Below are positions 17,190 through 27,001 of a DNA stretch of 64,000 nt, piece by piece. Below the pieces are notes generated by a model. It searched no databases. It was given only the letters and a program-made list of their open reading frames with translations, and was not told where the DNA came from. A program made the position numbers and the translations under genes. The stretch's first letter is position 1, and every line of letters starts with the position of its first letter. The DNA is from Paenibacillus sp. FSL K6-1330 (lineage in GTDB: Bacteria; Bacillota; Bacilli; Paenibacillales; Paenibacillaceae): positions 6,089,501-6,153,500 of the forward strand of contig NZ_CP150269.1 in the NCBI RefSeq assembly GCF_037976825.1. The letters are read 5' to 3'.

Positions 17190-17236
17190 AAAAAAACCAA
17201 AAGCCCCTCAAAAAATTAGGGTACACCTTTGGTTCT
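17190..17236 (-). terminator. Terminator after FHA gene copy 2
   Basis: Inverted repeat around AACCAAAAG / CCTTTGGTT, equivalent to 5085-5130 but with a weaker stem. It ends the Tad operon transcript before the small membrane protein gene. Confidence 0.6.
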
Positions 17237-17314
17237 CTGCAATAATCCGAATTTTCTCTAAGCTTCATAGAATAATAGCTTCGCAAATCCTACTTCTACA
17301 ATAATAACCCCGTA

Positions 17315-19177
17315 TTAATATAAACCCCTGCGCAAGGTAAACTCCCATCCCGCAATAATAAAGACATCCCCCTCCATCAGAGGGTATTCTTTATAAGGCA
17401 CCATGGACTCCCCCTTCAACATCGTGCCATTTCTCGAACCCAGATCCTTCAGTACGTAACCTCCGCCTTCACGCGAAAGTTCGACATGTGCCCGTGAAGT
17501 CCCCACTCCCTGTGCGACGAATTGGGCTACGTCAGGGGACCGGCCGATAATGAAATGGGGCTGATGCAGTTCAATCCGCTGGGGGGTAACTGCATTCGGT
17601 TCGTTTAGCTCGAGGTAAGCACCTGCTGAATGTTGCACGCCTGGACGGGCTGCGGCATCCGGACTTAGCAGCACGGTAGCCCCCCCGCCTCCAGGGACCG
17701 AAAGCACCTCCGTCCGTTGGGCCAACTGGGCATAATAATCCCCCTCCTCCCCATATGGATCCGCAGTCGCAGCTGCTGCCTCAGATGAACGCGAATAAGC
17801 ATGGCCCTGCGGAGACTGTGCAGGATATCCCGCTGAATGGTGATCTCTCTCGGAGTTAACTGGAGATTTAGGGACCCGCCATCTCCAATTCTCTTTTCCC
17901 TCCTCAAGCTCTGCTTCTGCTTTTCCGGCGTCTGTTTCCGAGTTATCCCCAAGAAGCCCCGATAAAGGATCCGCCTGAAAACGTGGGACGGACTTCCACT
18001 TGGAATGCTCCTGCGGGCTAAGCTCTGTTGACTCGAACATGGGCAGGGAACCGGACCAATCGCCGGATCTCCGTGATAGCAGCTGAAGTTTACCTGTCCA
18101 GCCAAGCCAGGTTACTGCAGCAAGCAGAATCGTAATCCCAACCGACAACCCCAACATCAGTGAAGTAGGCTGATTCATGTAAAGTAATCTCCAAGCTCCC
18201 GCTGCGGCGAGCAAACATCCTAATAAAATATAGGTGCGAAGAGGCGAAGTCTTGTCATTGTCCGAAGCTTCTGAATTTGTATCATCCGTATCAGGCAGCC
18301 ACGAGGGAGTGGAACCCAAAGGGCTTCGACCCACATGAGAATTCGTTTCCTCGCTCTTGCCCCTCTTCCCAAACATCTCATTGGTACGCTCAGTCAGACC
18401 TCGGATTAAACTCTGTTTATCCGTGTTGATGTCACTCTCCGTCTGCGGCACTGCAGTCCGCCCGCGAGCCGGTTCTGTAAATGCGAATGCAGGCTTGGAG
18501 CCCATGTTGCTTGATTGACTACCGGTATAGAGCGATCCTTGATTCAAACCTGAAGACACTGCTGCATTTGCTTGAGTTACAGCACGATGGTCTTCACCCT
18601 CTCCTGCTAACAGGTCGACCACAAGCTTCTTAAGTCCCGGCAGATTGAAGCTCTGTTCACTGCAAAACGACATCAGTGCCTGTATCCCTCCCCCTTTTAG
18701 CTCCGTCACCGATGCGAGCAACCTTGTCATTAGCTCTTTGAGCATAACTGGAAGACGTGTGCCGCCTGCTTCGGTAGCTGCAACGGGAACATACGTTAAA
18801 TATAAAGTGCCAAGATCCAGGGAACCTTCAATAAACAGATAATCCTCATGAAGTATGTAATTCTCCGGCTGAAGCATATACAGCTTGCTGTCCTCCAGAG
18901 CGGTGACGATTTGCAGCAGCAATCCAAAATATTCGGTCAGCGTCATTCGCTCGCTCTTTAACGCTTGAGACAGCATTTTTTTGCCGGTGATATCATACTC
19001 CAGCGTTACCTTATAATCGACTTCTTTCATATGCAGCTTCAAGAAATGAGGGATTCTCGAAGAACGGATCATTCCCAGCTGTACATGATTAAGTTCTGAT
19101 GATTGGATTCCTTCAGCCCGGTCCAGCACCATAATGGTTCCACCATTCTGCATAAAATCCGCCTTTAATCCGAGCAT
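17315..19177 (-). CDS. DUF6382 and FHA domain protein, Tad-operon copy
   Basis: 620 aa from the ATG at 19177, behind AGGAGG. Domains: short leader, DUF6382-like region (~30-190), Ser/Thr/Asn-rich linker, two TM helices near 310-360, linker, and a C-terminal FHA domain with GRSPD, SRAHVEL and LGSRNGT. FHA domains read phosphothreonine, so it may link a Ser/Thr kinase to pilus assembly. It follows the prepilin peptidase gene by 13 nt and closes the Tad operon. It is the complete version of the gene duplicated at 5207. Confidence 0.9.
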   Translation of the reverse strand: MLGLKADFMQNGGTIMVLDRAEGIQSSELNHVQLGMIRSSRIPHFLKLHMKEVDYKVTLEYDITGKKMLSQALKSERMTLTEYFGLLLQIVTALEDSKLYMLQPENYILHEDYLFIEGSLDLGTLYLTYVPVAATEAGGTRLPVMLKELMTRLLASVTELKGGGIQALMSFCSEQSFNLPGLKKLVVDLLAGEGEDHRAVTQANAAVSSGLNQGSLYTGSQSSNMGSKPAFAFTEPARGRTAVPQTESDINTDKQSLIRGLTERTNEMFGKRGKSEETNSHVGRSPLGSTPSWLPDTDDTNSEASDNDKTSPLRTYILLGCLLAAAGAWRLLYMNQPTSLMLGLSVGITILLAAVTWLGWTGKLQLLSRRSGDWSGSLPMFESTELSPQEHSKWKSVPRFQADPLSGLLGDNSETDAGKAEAELEEGKENWRWRVPKSPVNSERDHHSAGYPAQSPQGHAYSRSSEAAAATADPYGEEGDYYAQLAQRTEVLSVPGGGGATVLLSPDAAARPGVQHSAGAYLELNEPNAVTPQRIELHQPHFIIGRSPDVAQFVAQGVGTSRAHVELSREGGGYVLKDLGSRNGTMLKGESMVPYKEYPLMEGDVFIIAGWEFTLRRGLY

Positions 19178-19190
19178 AAGCTCCCCCCTC

Positions 19191-19703
19191 CTACAAGTGC
19201 AGTACCACATACGTGCTGATTACACCAGGAAGGACAGCAATCATAAAGGGGAATCGCAAGTGTTCCTCCTGGCTATTGCGCCATGGTAACCAGCTCTTCA
19301 TAACAAAAACGCCGGCGATACTGCCAACGACATTGCGTATTCGCTTCATCGTTTCCCGCCGCCAGAGCAGGATGAGCAAACCGATGACACCGGCAAAAAT
19401 TACAGAATACATGATGCCCTGCAAGGTAAACCATAAACCGGTCCAGGCACCAATCCCCCCAAACAGCTTAACGTCACCCGCTCCCACAGCCCCTATAAAA
19501 TACATGATCAACAAGATAAGAAACCCTGCTCCAAGACCCTGCAAAGAAAAGAACAGCCCCTCCCACCCGTCCAGAACGCCATAATAGACAGGACCGGACA
19601 GCATAGCAGAAACGGTTAAAACATTCGGTATTTTCATGGAACGAAGATCTGTAATGAATGCCGCGATCAGATAAACGGCACAAACAACAAAAGCAACGGC
19701 CAT
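19191..19703 (-). CDS. Prepilin peptidase, TadV/CpaA type
   Basis: 170 aa integral membrane aspartic protease of the A24 family. Catalytic Asp residues are in FITDLRSMKIPN (near 19) and GAGDVKLFGG (near 77). It would process the Flp-like pilin and the TadE-type pseudopilins encoded upstream. The short form without the N-methylation domain is typical of Tad systems. About 185 bp separate it from the TadE-like gene. Confidence 0.9.
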   Translation of the reverse strand: MAVAFVVCAVYLIAAFITDLRSMKIPNVLTVSAMLSGPVYYGVLDGWEGLFFSLQGLGAGFLILLIMYFIGAVGAGDVKLFGGIGAWTGLWFTLQGIMYSVIFAGVIGLLILLWRRETMKRIRNVVGSIAGVFVMKSWLPWRNSQEEHLRFPFMIAVLPGVISTYVVLHL

Positions 19704-19888
19704 ACTACATCAAAACTCCCTGCTTAAACTATTCACTGGAATAGCCTTGATAAGATTTTAACTATGGATGAACAACGAATGCTTCTTTAGAATGACTCTC
19801 TTAAAAACTTATTTGAAAAACTTATTTGAAACACTTCTCTGAAACGCTTCTTAGGGAACACTTCATTTCGGACTCTTGCTATCAAGCC

Positions 19889-20875
19889 TCAAGAACCTGA
19901 CCGCGCCACCACCGTAAACGGAACCTCAATTCGCTGTCCGTCTGCTGTCTCAACGACAAACAGCCACGTTCCAGGCGTTGTATTAAAGCCTACGTTCCAT
20001 TCCCACTCGATATAGCCGTTACCGTCGGCGGTCTCCCAGCCCAAATATTTAGCCGTGCTCTGACCACTCTTATAATAGACTGACAGTTGGGCACTGCTTC
20101 CCGGCTCCACTTTCACTTTTACCTTAGCCTGCTTGCTAGCAACGGCCGGATTCGGCTTCTCCAACAGCTCAATAGCCCCGTTAGTCCCCGAGCCATTCCC
20201 TGAACCCGTCCCTCCTTCGCCGGTGTCACCGATCCATAATCTCTCCTGAGCTTTTGCCTGCAGCACGATGCGTTTGTTCAAGAAAGGAACCCGGATCGGA
20301 AGCGCGTAATTCACCTCAATGCCGAAATAGGGACTCGCCCCGCTCTTCAAATTCGGAATGTGAACATTGGACACATGGATTCGATCATAGTCCAGAAGAT
20401 TATCAGGCATAAATGGCTTCAGCATCGGCTTGACCACGGGATCGAGTACGGCTTCCACGGTTTGGTTCTTAAGCTGCTGCAGCGGCTCCTCGCCTGACGC
20501 TACGGCTTGCGTTATCCATTCATTAACAGGAGAAGGAAGAGAGTCGCTGTAATTCGAAACCCAATCAGAAAGTGACAATTTGGGAATCTCCCAATGGGAT
20601 GTGCTTGGTGAACCTTCTCCTGTTCCACTACCATCGGCATTGGCCTGCACGGCTAGCGAGACGGGATACATATGAGCCGCTACGGTTTTGACCGTATCCG
20701 AAACGGTACTCTGGAGCGCTGTCGATATCAACGTCATTTGCACGATATAAATGAGAAAAATGACAAAAAACATAAACATCGGCAGCACAAGTGCAGCTTC
20801 CACCACCATGCTTCCTTGTTCCGATGACGCTTTACCTTTATGGAGAGGTTTCTGTATTACCGATAATCGTTTCAT
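19889..20875 (-). CDS. TadE-like pseudopilin with long extracellular region
   Basis: 328 aa. The N-terminal segment EQGSMVVEAALVLPMFMFFV is the TadE-type pilin-like anchor, with Gly-Ser-Met before the hydrophobic helix as the probable prepilin peptidase site. The rest lies outside the membrane; the last ~90 residues look like a beta-sandwich domain. AGGGG stands before the ATG. Minor pilin or assembly component of the Tad apparatus. Confidence 0.8.
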   Translation of the reverse strand: MKRLSVIQKPLHKGKASSEQGSMVVEAALVLPMFMFFVIFLIYIVQMTLISTALQSTVSDTVKTVAAHMYPVSLAVQANADGSGTGEGSPSTSHWEIPKLSLSDWVSNYSDSLPSPVNEWITQAVASGEEPLQQLKNQTVEAVLDPVVKPMLKPFMPDNLLDYDRIHVSNVHIPNLKSGASPYFGIEVNYALPIRVPFLNKRIVLQAKAQERLWIGDTGEGGTGSGNGSGTNGAIELLEKPNPAVASKQAKVKVKVEPGSSAQLSVYYKSGQSTAKYLGWETADGNGYIEWEWNVGFNTTPGTWLFVVETADGQRIEVPFTVVARSGS

Positions 20876-20892
20876 TCAAAGTACCCCTAATC

Positions 20893-23124
20893 CTAATAGG
20901 AAAAATCCGCCTTGCGCTTTACCATGTAACGATTTCCCTGAACTTCGTCCCCATCGCTTCCAAATACAACGCCGATTGCTTTCGTCACCCCTGGAAGAAA
21001 CCATAAACGCATGGCCGTCTTGACCTCTCCTGAAGCGTAGGTAAATCGCTCCGCAGGATTGATGCCGGTGTTCAATCGAATCAACGCCAACATACGCGAC
21101 AGCTTCTTCTCGTTATTGCTGTGAATAAACAGAAATATTCGCAAATGATCCCTGTAAGTCAGCTCAACGGGGACATACTTGGATAGCCGAACGCTCCCCT
21201 TCTGACACAACTGGATCATATCCTCAATGGCCTTCTCAATCCCATACAGAATCGCTGCCGCCAAAATCGCCAACGGATTTCCCAATTTACTATTCACAAT
21301 GAATCCTTCCATCGTCCGGATCGCGAGTCTGGAACCAAAGATCTCTGCATAGGCCGCCGAGATATTCCCGGCGGGGTTATGAAATCCGTATAGAATGTAC
21401 TCCACTTCCTGGTTCCCAATGGCGAATTCCTGGATGACATCCCCGCCCGTGTTGGAACCATCAACCATTCCGGTTAATTTCCCAATATCAAAATGCTGAT
21501 AATAATGAACGGCGTACTCATTTTGAAACAGTTCATCCCTGACACCGCCCAGCACGTTCCCCATAAATCCAAACATACCGTCCATATTATCCATTGCTTG
21601 TTTACCGGCATCATACGGATCATCGTCCATAGGCTTTCCCTTATTCATGTTGTCCGCTTCAGCATTAAATTGAAGGCTTTCGTCATAGTACTGCTGGAGT
21701 TCACGGAACTCATCCATAATCGCCTGATGTTGTCCATTCAACCCGTTAATCGCCTCAATGACTTTGGATGCCTGCTTCAGCTTCTGACTAGCCTGCTTCT
21801 CCATCGCCTTCCGTTCCTTATCGGATGTGCGGAACTGTTCCAATGACGCCTGCTGCCGATCTATAATATTTCCACTGCCTGATACTCCATAATTAGACAC
21901 AAAACTTTGTAATGTGCGACTGGCTTCAAGCACCGTCCCCTTCATTCCCTCTCCCCCCAGCGAAGACTGAAGAGTGGTGACCGCTCGGGCAACCTGTTGG
22001 TATCGACTCTCCTGGCTATCAATCTCTTGCCGGAAGCCGTTCAAGAACTCATCGCTGTGAATTAATTTGTCAGCTTGCTTCCGTATGGATTGAATCATCT
22101 CCGCTTCTGCCCCGGATGAATCGCTAGACCCTGGTGTTACATCATTCGTGACCTGATCATATCCCCTATTAGATGAACGGTTCTCGGAATCCTTGATGAC
22201 CTGCTTCATCTCTTCATTCAGATTCCTTGCTTCCTCCCATAATTGATGCGCATCCGAGAGCAGCTTGTCATTCTCCTTCTGAACTCGGCTGGCCTCCCTC
22301 GAAATCTGTGAGCCAATGGAAGAAATTCCGCTCCGGTAAGCCATGAGCAGCAGCGTATACTGTTGTTCCTTAGGAGGCCTGTCCACATCTTCCTGTTGTT
22401 TAGCCTTATAATCCTCGTATTGCGATGCCACATCAGCGGCGGTATACATACTGCCCCCCAGCGAAGTGTCGGAGATCGATTGTCCCGGCGGATCCATAAC
22501 AAGCTTCGAAAGCCGGATTGCATGCTCCCCTGCTTTTCGCTGCTTTGCCAGCATTTCATCCAGCGCCGCTTCCCGCTTGTCATACAATTTGCGAAGCTTC
22601 TTAAGGACATCTACCGTATTGGAAGCTTCCTTCATGGACTGCGATAACGGTTTGAACTTGCCCACTAATTCCAAAGTGAAATCAATCGGCGCTTTATACT
22701 TCATATCCTCGATAATCTGCCGGTTGAATATGTCATAAGTCCCCAGCGGACGCTGCAGCTCAAGACCCGAACTATCGAGCTCCATTGCCATTAACCGGAA
22801 TGCATCGCTACGTTCTCCCGGATTCATGCTGTCATTCAGCACATTGCCCATAATGAGATCGCCGCTGGTGTCCCCAAGGGCATATAATCCATATTCCTTC
22901 TGCAGCTGCGGATCATAGGAGGACATCACGGAGCGTACGGCTGCTCTTGTCAGCCTCTCACTTTGCACCTTCATGGCCGCGATACGCGAGAAATCAATGA
23001 ATATGGCTACAAACATAAATACGGCTGCCAGGGCGATAATCAAAAAAACAGATACAGATCCATCGGACGATCGGCCCACCTCTCTCCTTTTCCGACTAGA
23101 CCGCGCTTTCCCATGCTTCGTCAT
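20893..23124 (-). CDS. Large TadG-like membrane protein (DUF5702-like)
   Basis: 743 aa. An N-terminal TM helix after a basic tail (SDGSVSVFLIIALAAVFMFV) resembles TadE/TadG pseudopilins; the extracellular part is long and mostly helical or coiled coil (about 150-520), with an EYGLYALG segment characteristic of the DUF5702 group. It lies between two TadE-like genes with short gaps (17 and 2 nt), so it is part of the same operon. Probably a structural or tip component. Confidence 0.75.
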   Translation of the reverse strand: MTKHGKARSSRKRREVGRSSDGSVSVFLIIALAAVFMFVAIFIDFSRIAAMKVQSERLTRAAVRSVMSSYDPQLQKEYGLYALGDTSGDLIMGNVLNDSMNPGERSDAFRLMAMELDSSGLELQRPLGTYDIFNRQIIEDMKYKAPIDFTLELVGKFKPLSQSMKEASNTVDVLKKLRKLYDKREAALDEMLAKQRKAGEHAIRLSKLVMDPPGQSISDTSLGGSMYTAADVASQYEDYKAKQQEDVDRPPKEQQYTLLLMAYRSGISSIGSQISREASRVQKENDKLLSDAHQLWEEARNLNEEMKQVIKDSENRSSNRGYDQVTNDVTPGSSDSSGAEAEMIQSIRKQADKLIHSDEFLNGFRQEIDSQESRYQQVARAVTTLQSSLGGEGMKGTVLEASRTLQSFVSNYGVSGSGNIIDRQQASLEQFRTSDKERKAMEKQASQKLKQASKVIEAINGLNGQHQAIMDEFRELQQYYDESLQFNAEADNMNKGKPMDDDPYDAGKQAMDNMDGMFGFMGNVLGGVRDELFQNEYAVHYYQHFDIGKLTGMVDGSNTGGDVIQEFAIGNQEVEYILYGFHNPAGNISAAYAEIFGSRLAIRTMEGFIVNSKLGNPLAILAAAILYGIEKAIEDMIQLCQKGSVRLSKYVPVELTYRDHLRIFLFIHSNNEKKLSRMLALIRLNTGINPAERFTYASGEVKTAMRLWFLPGVTKAIGVVFGSDGDEVQGNRYMVKRKADFSY

Positions 23125-23126
23125 GA

Positions 23127-23801
23127 CTATCGCGAACCTCCGAACTTTTGTAGAACTTCTCCTGCGGCAGCCTTATCCGTTCCATTTCTCCCGCCTTGAA
23201 ACTTCGATCCGTAATATCGCATTAGATCCACCGTGCGAATAAATTCAACAGGATCCACCACGATCGATTGTGCGCTGACCTTGATCTGACCTCCATCGTC
23301 CAATATTCGACTCAATGGCGTCAGAGATACCTGCTCATTTAACGAAGTCGTCACCTTTCGAATGAGCAGCTGATTCGAATAACGCATCTCTCCCGCCATG
23401 CTAGCGGGCACAGCCGTACCGCCCTTGGACATTTTGAGTTCCGGCAGCTTCCCACTGCCTTCTTCGCCGTGCGGCAATTGTATCGACTTCGTGCCGTCTC
23501 CACCGGCCAAACCAAATAGACTTCCTAGAACATGATCATCCGTTAACCGCCAATATAACGAATCATATTGTCCCTGCCCTACGGATCCCGTAGCTGCGAA
23601 CTTGTGGCTGTTGTCCCAGCTATACGCGGTCCTTTCGGAAGCCGCGGCCGATGCCTGAACCAGCATCGACTTCTGGTAGATATACAAGCATAGGAACAGA
23701 AGCAATACCGTCACCATCAGTACGATGGGAAGAACCAGGGAAGCTTCCACCGTGAAGCTCCCTGTCTCGTCCTTCCATCTTCTCGGCAGCCGTTTATTCA
23801 A
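23127..23801 (-). CDS. TadE-like pseudopilin
   Basis: 224 aa. DETGSFTVEASLVLPIVLMV is the TadE signature with the hydrophobic helix behind it. The TTG start overlaps the end of the Flp-like gene by 8 nt, so translation is probably coupled. The extracellular part of ~180 residues has no other recognised domain. Tad pilus minor subunit or assembly factor. Confidence 0.8.
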   Translation of the reverse strand: MNKRLPRRWKDETGSFTVEASLVLPIVLMVTVLLLFLCLYIYQKSMLVQASAAASERTAYSWDNSHKFAATGSVGQGQYDSLYWRLTDDHVLGSLFGLAGGDGTKSIQLPHGEEGSGKLPELKMSKGGTAVPASMAGEMRYSNQLLIRKVTTSLNEQVSLTPLSRILDDGGQIKVSAQSIVVDPVEFIRTVDLMRYYGSKFQGGRNGTDKAAAGEVLQKFGGSR

Positions 23802-23985
23802 GGAACTCTTTACTCTTGTTATTCACGTTTTTAAACAAGTTGTTCACCAAGGCCGTAATCTGATCTTTAAATATAAGCGCGATAATCAAAATAACGACTA
23901 GGATCAGGATCATCTCCAGCGTTCCTATCCCTTTCTCATCCTTCCAAAAAGCTTTCATCCCGTTCTTTGCCATGCTTAACATCAT
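23794..23985 (-). CDS. Flp-type major pilin candidate
   Basis: 63 aa. The stretch DEKGIGTLEMILILVVILII has the Gly before T-L-E at +1 to +3 and a hydrophobic helix, the pattern of Flp1-family type IVb pilins. Small size and position after tadC fit the major subunit. The ribosome site is weak, so the exact start (23985 or the later ATG) is uncertain. Confidence 0.8.
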   Translation of the reverse strand: MMLSMAKNGMKAFWKDEKGIGTLEMILILVVILIIALIFKDQITALVNNLFKNVNNKSKEFLE

Positions 23986-24005
23986 ATTTCATACACCGGT
24001 CCCTT

Positions 24006-24878
24006 CTACATGTTCATCATCATAAATGCAGGCGCTCCGAGCAAAACAATCACGATCATGAAAATGACCACCATTGGCAGCACCAGCTTTGAGGAGGCCT
24101 GCTCGCCCCTTGTTCTTGCAATGGCCTTGCGCTTCTCCCACAGCACGCGGGACAAATCCCGCAGTGCCAGGACAAAGTCATTCCCGCCACGCCTAAAATT
24201 AAGCAGGACGGTTGTTGTAAATATCGATACCTCCTGAACGCCGCACCGTTTATTGAACTGCTCGAAGGCTTGCTGGAACGGATGGCCTCCCTCCCATTCA
24301 AGCACCATTCTCTTCAGCTCAGCATACAGGGGATGGTTCGCGTCCTTGTTCCGTTCCACGCAATGAATGATCGCCCGCTGCACCGTCTCGCCGGCGCCAA
24401 CAAGCAGCACAATCTTGTTCAGAAGCTCCGGCAGCTCCATCACGATATCCTGCTCACGCAGCGTGACCTTTTTATGGAGGTCCTTTACCAAAGCGACGGG
24501 CAGCAATGCACCCAATCCCAATCCGGCCAGAAGTCCGATGACATCCCCCAACAGCAATGTCCACAGGCAGCCACCGATCAAAATAAGCCATGTATACGCA
24601 AGTGCCTCGGCCATAAACAATAATGTCATTTCTGTGCTGTGCCGCAAGCCATGGATCTTCTGAACGGAGCCCTGCATTCGATAAAATATAATCGGCAGGC
24701 GCATTGGAACCTTCCCTCGCTCGAGCAGAAACAACAGAGGCGGTGCTAACCGCTGCAGCCTAAGACCTTCCATTGGCACTTTGCCAAGACGATGGTACCG
24801 TTCGCCGCACGTTTGATTCAGCACCACCCAACCACCCACAAGCAGAACCATCAGCGCGCCGGATATCCATGTCAGCAT
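24006..24878 (-). CDS. tadC: Tad inner-membrane platform protein TadC
   Basis: 290 aa type II secretion F-domain protein. Hydrophobic helices near the N-terminus, the middle and the C-terminus, and the cytoplasmic segment ELPELLNKIVLLVGAGETVQ typical of TadC. AAGGAGG precedes the ATG. It forms the membrane platform together with TadB, on which the CpaF ATPase acts. Confidence 0.85.
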   Translation of the reverse strand: MLTWISGALMVLLVGGWVVLNQTCGERYHRLGKVPMEGLRLQRLAPPLLFLLERGKVPMRLPIIFYRMQGSVQKIHGLRHSTEMTLLFMAEALAYTWLILIGGCLWTLLLGDVIGLLAGLGLGALLPVALVKDLHKKVTLREQDIVMELPELLNKIVLLVGAGETVQRAIIHCVERNKDANHPLYAELKRMVLEWEGGHPFQQAFEQFNKRCGVQEVSIFTTTVLLNFRRGGNDFVLALRDLSRVLWEKRKAIARTRGEQASSKLVLPMVVIFMIVIVLLGAPAFMMMNM

Positions 24879-24893
24879 GCCCGCCTCACCTCC

Positions 24894-25751
24894 TTACACC
24901 TTGATATTCATCATTTTGGTGATCCATAAGAAACAGCCTCCTAGAGCCGCCAGTGCAAAAGTAGAGATTATGATCCCCGATCCGCTATACATGGACTCCA
25001 TATAATCGGGAGATGTCATATTCATGAACAGCAGCAGGAGGAAAGGAGCCGCAAGAAGCGCCTTGGATTCAAACCGCTTCTGGGCGATCATGACGGATAT
25101 CTCCTGCTGAATATCCAGCTTTTCTCCGATGACAGAAGAGGTTCTGCGCACGACTTCAACCAGATCACCGCCTGTTCGTTTGCAAGTCGAGAAGACATCG
25201 GCAAAGTTCGTTAGATCCTCCATCCCCGCCCTACGTGCAAAATCCTGCAAAGCTGTTTCAATAGGCTCGCCGTACTCCAAACGGGACACAATGACTTTGA
25301 GTTCAAAGATCAGATCGCTGTTGCCCCCGGGATCCAGCAGCAGCAAGTCCTGAACGGCGTCCCTGAACCCATTCTCTACGGAGCGGCCAGCCGACAGAGA
25401 TGAGGACAAGGAATACAGAGCTTGCTTGAAGTGAAGATTCAGCGTCTTGCGCCTGATTTCCAACATAAACCGTCGCCAAAATTTAGGGACCGTCAGACCT
25501 CCCGTTCCAAGCAGCAGCGACAAAATCAGATTGTGATAAAACAGATAACCGATGAAGAAAAACAAAAGGCCGCCAAGGATGACACATCCTGTTCTCTGTC
25601 TAAGCGAGAGATGATAGACGCCGTAATCCGGGAGAGTGTTGGTTCGAGTAGGCGCAGCATGCTCACGCTTTCCAGCCCCCTTACTCCTCTTGATCACCCT
25701 CTCACCTTGACCCTCTTCCGGAGTCAATACCGAACCGCCAGATTGCTTCAT
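24894..25751 (-). CDS. tadB: Tad inner-membrane platform protein TadB
   Basis: 285 aa from the ATG at 25751, which overlaps the cpaF stop codon (ATGA) and has GGAGGTGA upstream. F-domain features: FKQALYSLSSSLSAGRSVEN and FADVFSTCKRTGGDLVEVVR, with TM helices on either side. Partner of TadC in the pilus platform. Confidence 0.85.
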   Translation of the reverse strand: MKQSGGSVLTPEEGQGERVIKRSKGAGKREHAAPTRTNTLPDYGVYHLSLRQRTGCVILGGLLFFFIGYLFYHNLILSLLLGTGGLTVPKFWRRFMLEIRRKTLNLHFKQALYSLSSSLSAGRSVENGFRDAVQDLLLLDPGGNSDLIFELKVIVSRLEYGEPIETALQDFARRAGMEDLTNFADVFSTCKRTGGDLVEVVRRTSSVIGEKLDIQQEISVMIAQKRFESKALLAAPFLLLLFMNMTSPDYMESMYSGSGIIISTFALAALGGCFLWITKMMNIKV

Positions 25752-27001
25752 GACGTCACCTCCATCATCTTCTGCAGCGGCCAAGCCGTAATCCCGGCCA
25801 TATGAAGCTTGTCCGCCGATTGAAGCGGGTTACCGCAAGGTTCAAGACACCCAATCACCCGGCCGCCTGATTCGCCCGTCTCGCGGAACCGGTACAGTGG
25901 ATTCAGCAGCACCTCGCCGCCGCTCATTCCGATCACTTCGCTAATCTCCGTTACGCGCCGCGATCGATCTCTAAGCCGGGATAAATGAACGAAAATATCA
26001 ATCGCCGAGCTAATCTGCTGACGGACTACGCTGATCGGAAGATCCGCACCGCTCAGCACCATCGTTTCCAAACGGCTGATCATGTCCTGCGTGCTGTTGG
26101 CGTGCCCCGTCGACAGACTTCCGTCATGCCCAGTATTCATCGCCTGCAGCATATCCAGCGCCTCGCTTCCCCGTACCTCGCCCACCACGATCCGATCGGG
26201 GCGCATCCGTAGCGAGGAACGAATCAGATCGCGTATCGCGATTTCCCCCCGGCCTTCCGTGTTGGCATTCCGGGTCTCCAGCGACACGAGATTCGGAACC
26301 GTCACGATCTTCAATTCCGCCGAATCCTCGATCGTGATGACACGCTCATCAGGCGGAATATACTGCGATAATGCATTCAGGAAAGTCGTCTTCCCCGAAC
26401 CTGTCCCTCCGCCTATAAAAATATTGTATTTACCCTTGACCAATATCCGAAGCTGCTCCGCTGCCTCCTCTGTTAGCGCGCCCCTTCCAACCAGGTCATC
26501 CATCGTCATCGGCGATTCCGGAAACTTACGGATCGTCATGGTCGGCCCTTTCAGCGCTATTGGAGGCAGTACGATATTTACCCGCGAGCCATCCTTCAAT
26601 CTGGCGTCAACGATGGGCGTTGATTCATTCACTACCCGGTTTACCGTACCGACAATGCTCTGAATGATATCCTCCAGGCGGCTCTGCGATTCGAATTGGA
26701 GCGGCAGCTTCTTCACCTCGCCATCCTGCTCTATGAATATGTCCTGGTGACTGTTAATCATAATTTCCGTAATTCGAGGATTATCCACTAATGGTTGAAG
26801 CACATCCAACCCGCGAAAAGAATCAAATACTCTCCGCACCAGCCTCCGCTTCTCGGCGGCTGTCAGCTCCATAAGCTCGCGTCTTCTCCATACCAGTTCC
26901 TCGATGCGGGCCATCAATTCCGAATTGTTAATGCTCGCACTCATATCAAGCTCGGAACGAACCTGGTCACGAACCGACTTGAACGGATCCTCCATCATCA
27001 C
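25748..27001 (-). CDS. cpaF: Tad pilus assembly ATPase CpaF/TadA
   Basis: 417 aa secretion ATPase. Walker A GGGTGSGKTT near residue 200, Asp box/Walker B around RMRPDRIVVGEVRGSEALDM, and the His-box GHDGSLSTGHANS. It hydrolyses ATP to drive pilin polymerisation. Start overlaps the end of cpaE by 4 nt (coupled translation). Confidence 0.95.
   Translation of the reverse strand: MMMEDPFKSVRDQVRSELDMSASINNSELMARIEELVWRRRELMELTAAEKRRLVRRVFDSFRGLDVLQPLVDNPRITEIMINSHQDIFIEQDGEVKKLPLQFESQSRLEDIIQSIVGTVNRVVNESTPIVDARLKDGSRVNIVLPPIALKGPTMTIRKFPESPMTMDDLVGRGALTEEAAEQLRILVKGKYNIFIGGGTGSGKTTFLNALSQYIPPDERVITIEDSAELKIVTVPNLVSLETRNANTEGRGEIAIRDLIRSSLRMRPDRIVVGEVRGSEALDMLQAMNTGHDGSLSTGHANSTQDMISRLETMVLSGADLPISVVRQQISSAIDIFVHLSRLRDRSRRVTEISEVIGMSGGEVLLNPLYRFRETGESGGRVIGCLEPCGNPLQSADKLHMAGITAWPLQKMMEVTS

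Noticed and set aside
19704..19888. Short repeats AACTTATTTGAAA between the prepilin peptidase and TadE-like genes
   Set aside because: Only two imperfect copies in AT-rich DNA; no clear function or element.
26082..26663. 193-codon plus-strand frame opposite cpaF
   Set aside because: Antisense shadow of the highly conserved ATPase gene; Ser/Arg/Pro-rich product without domain.
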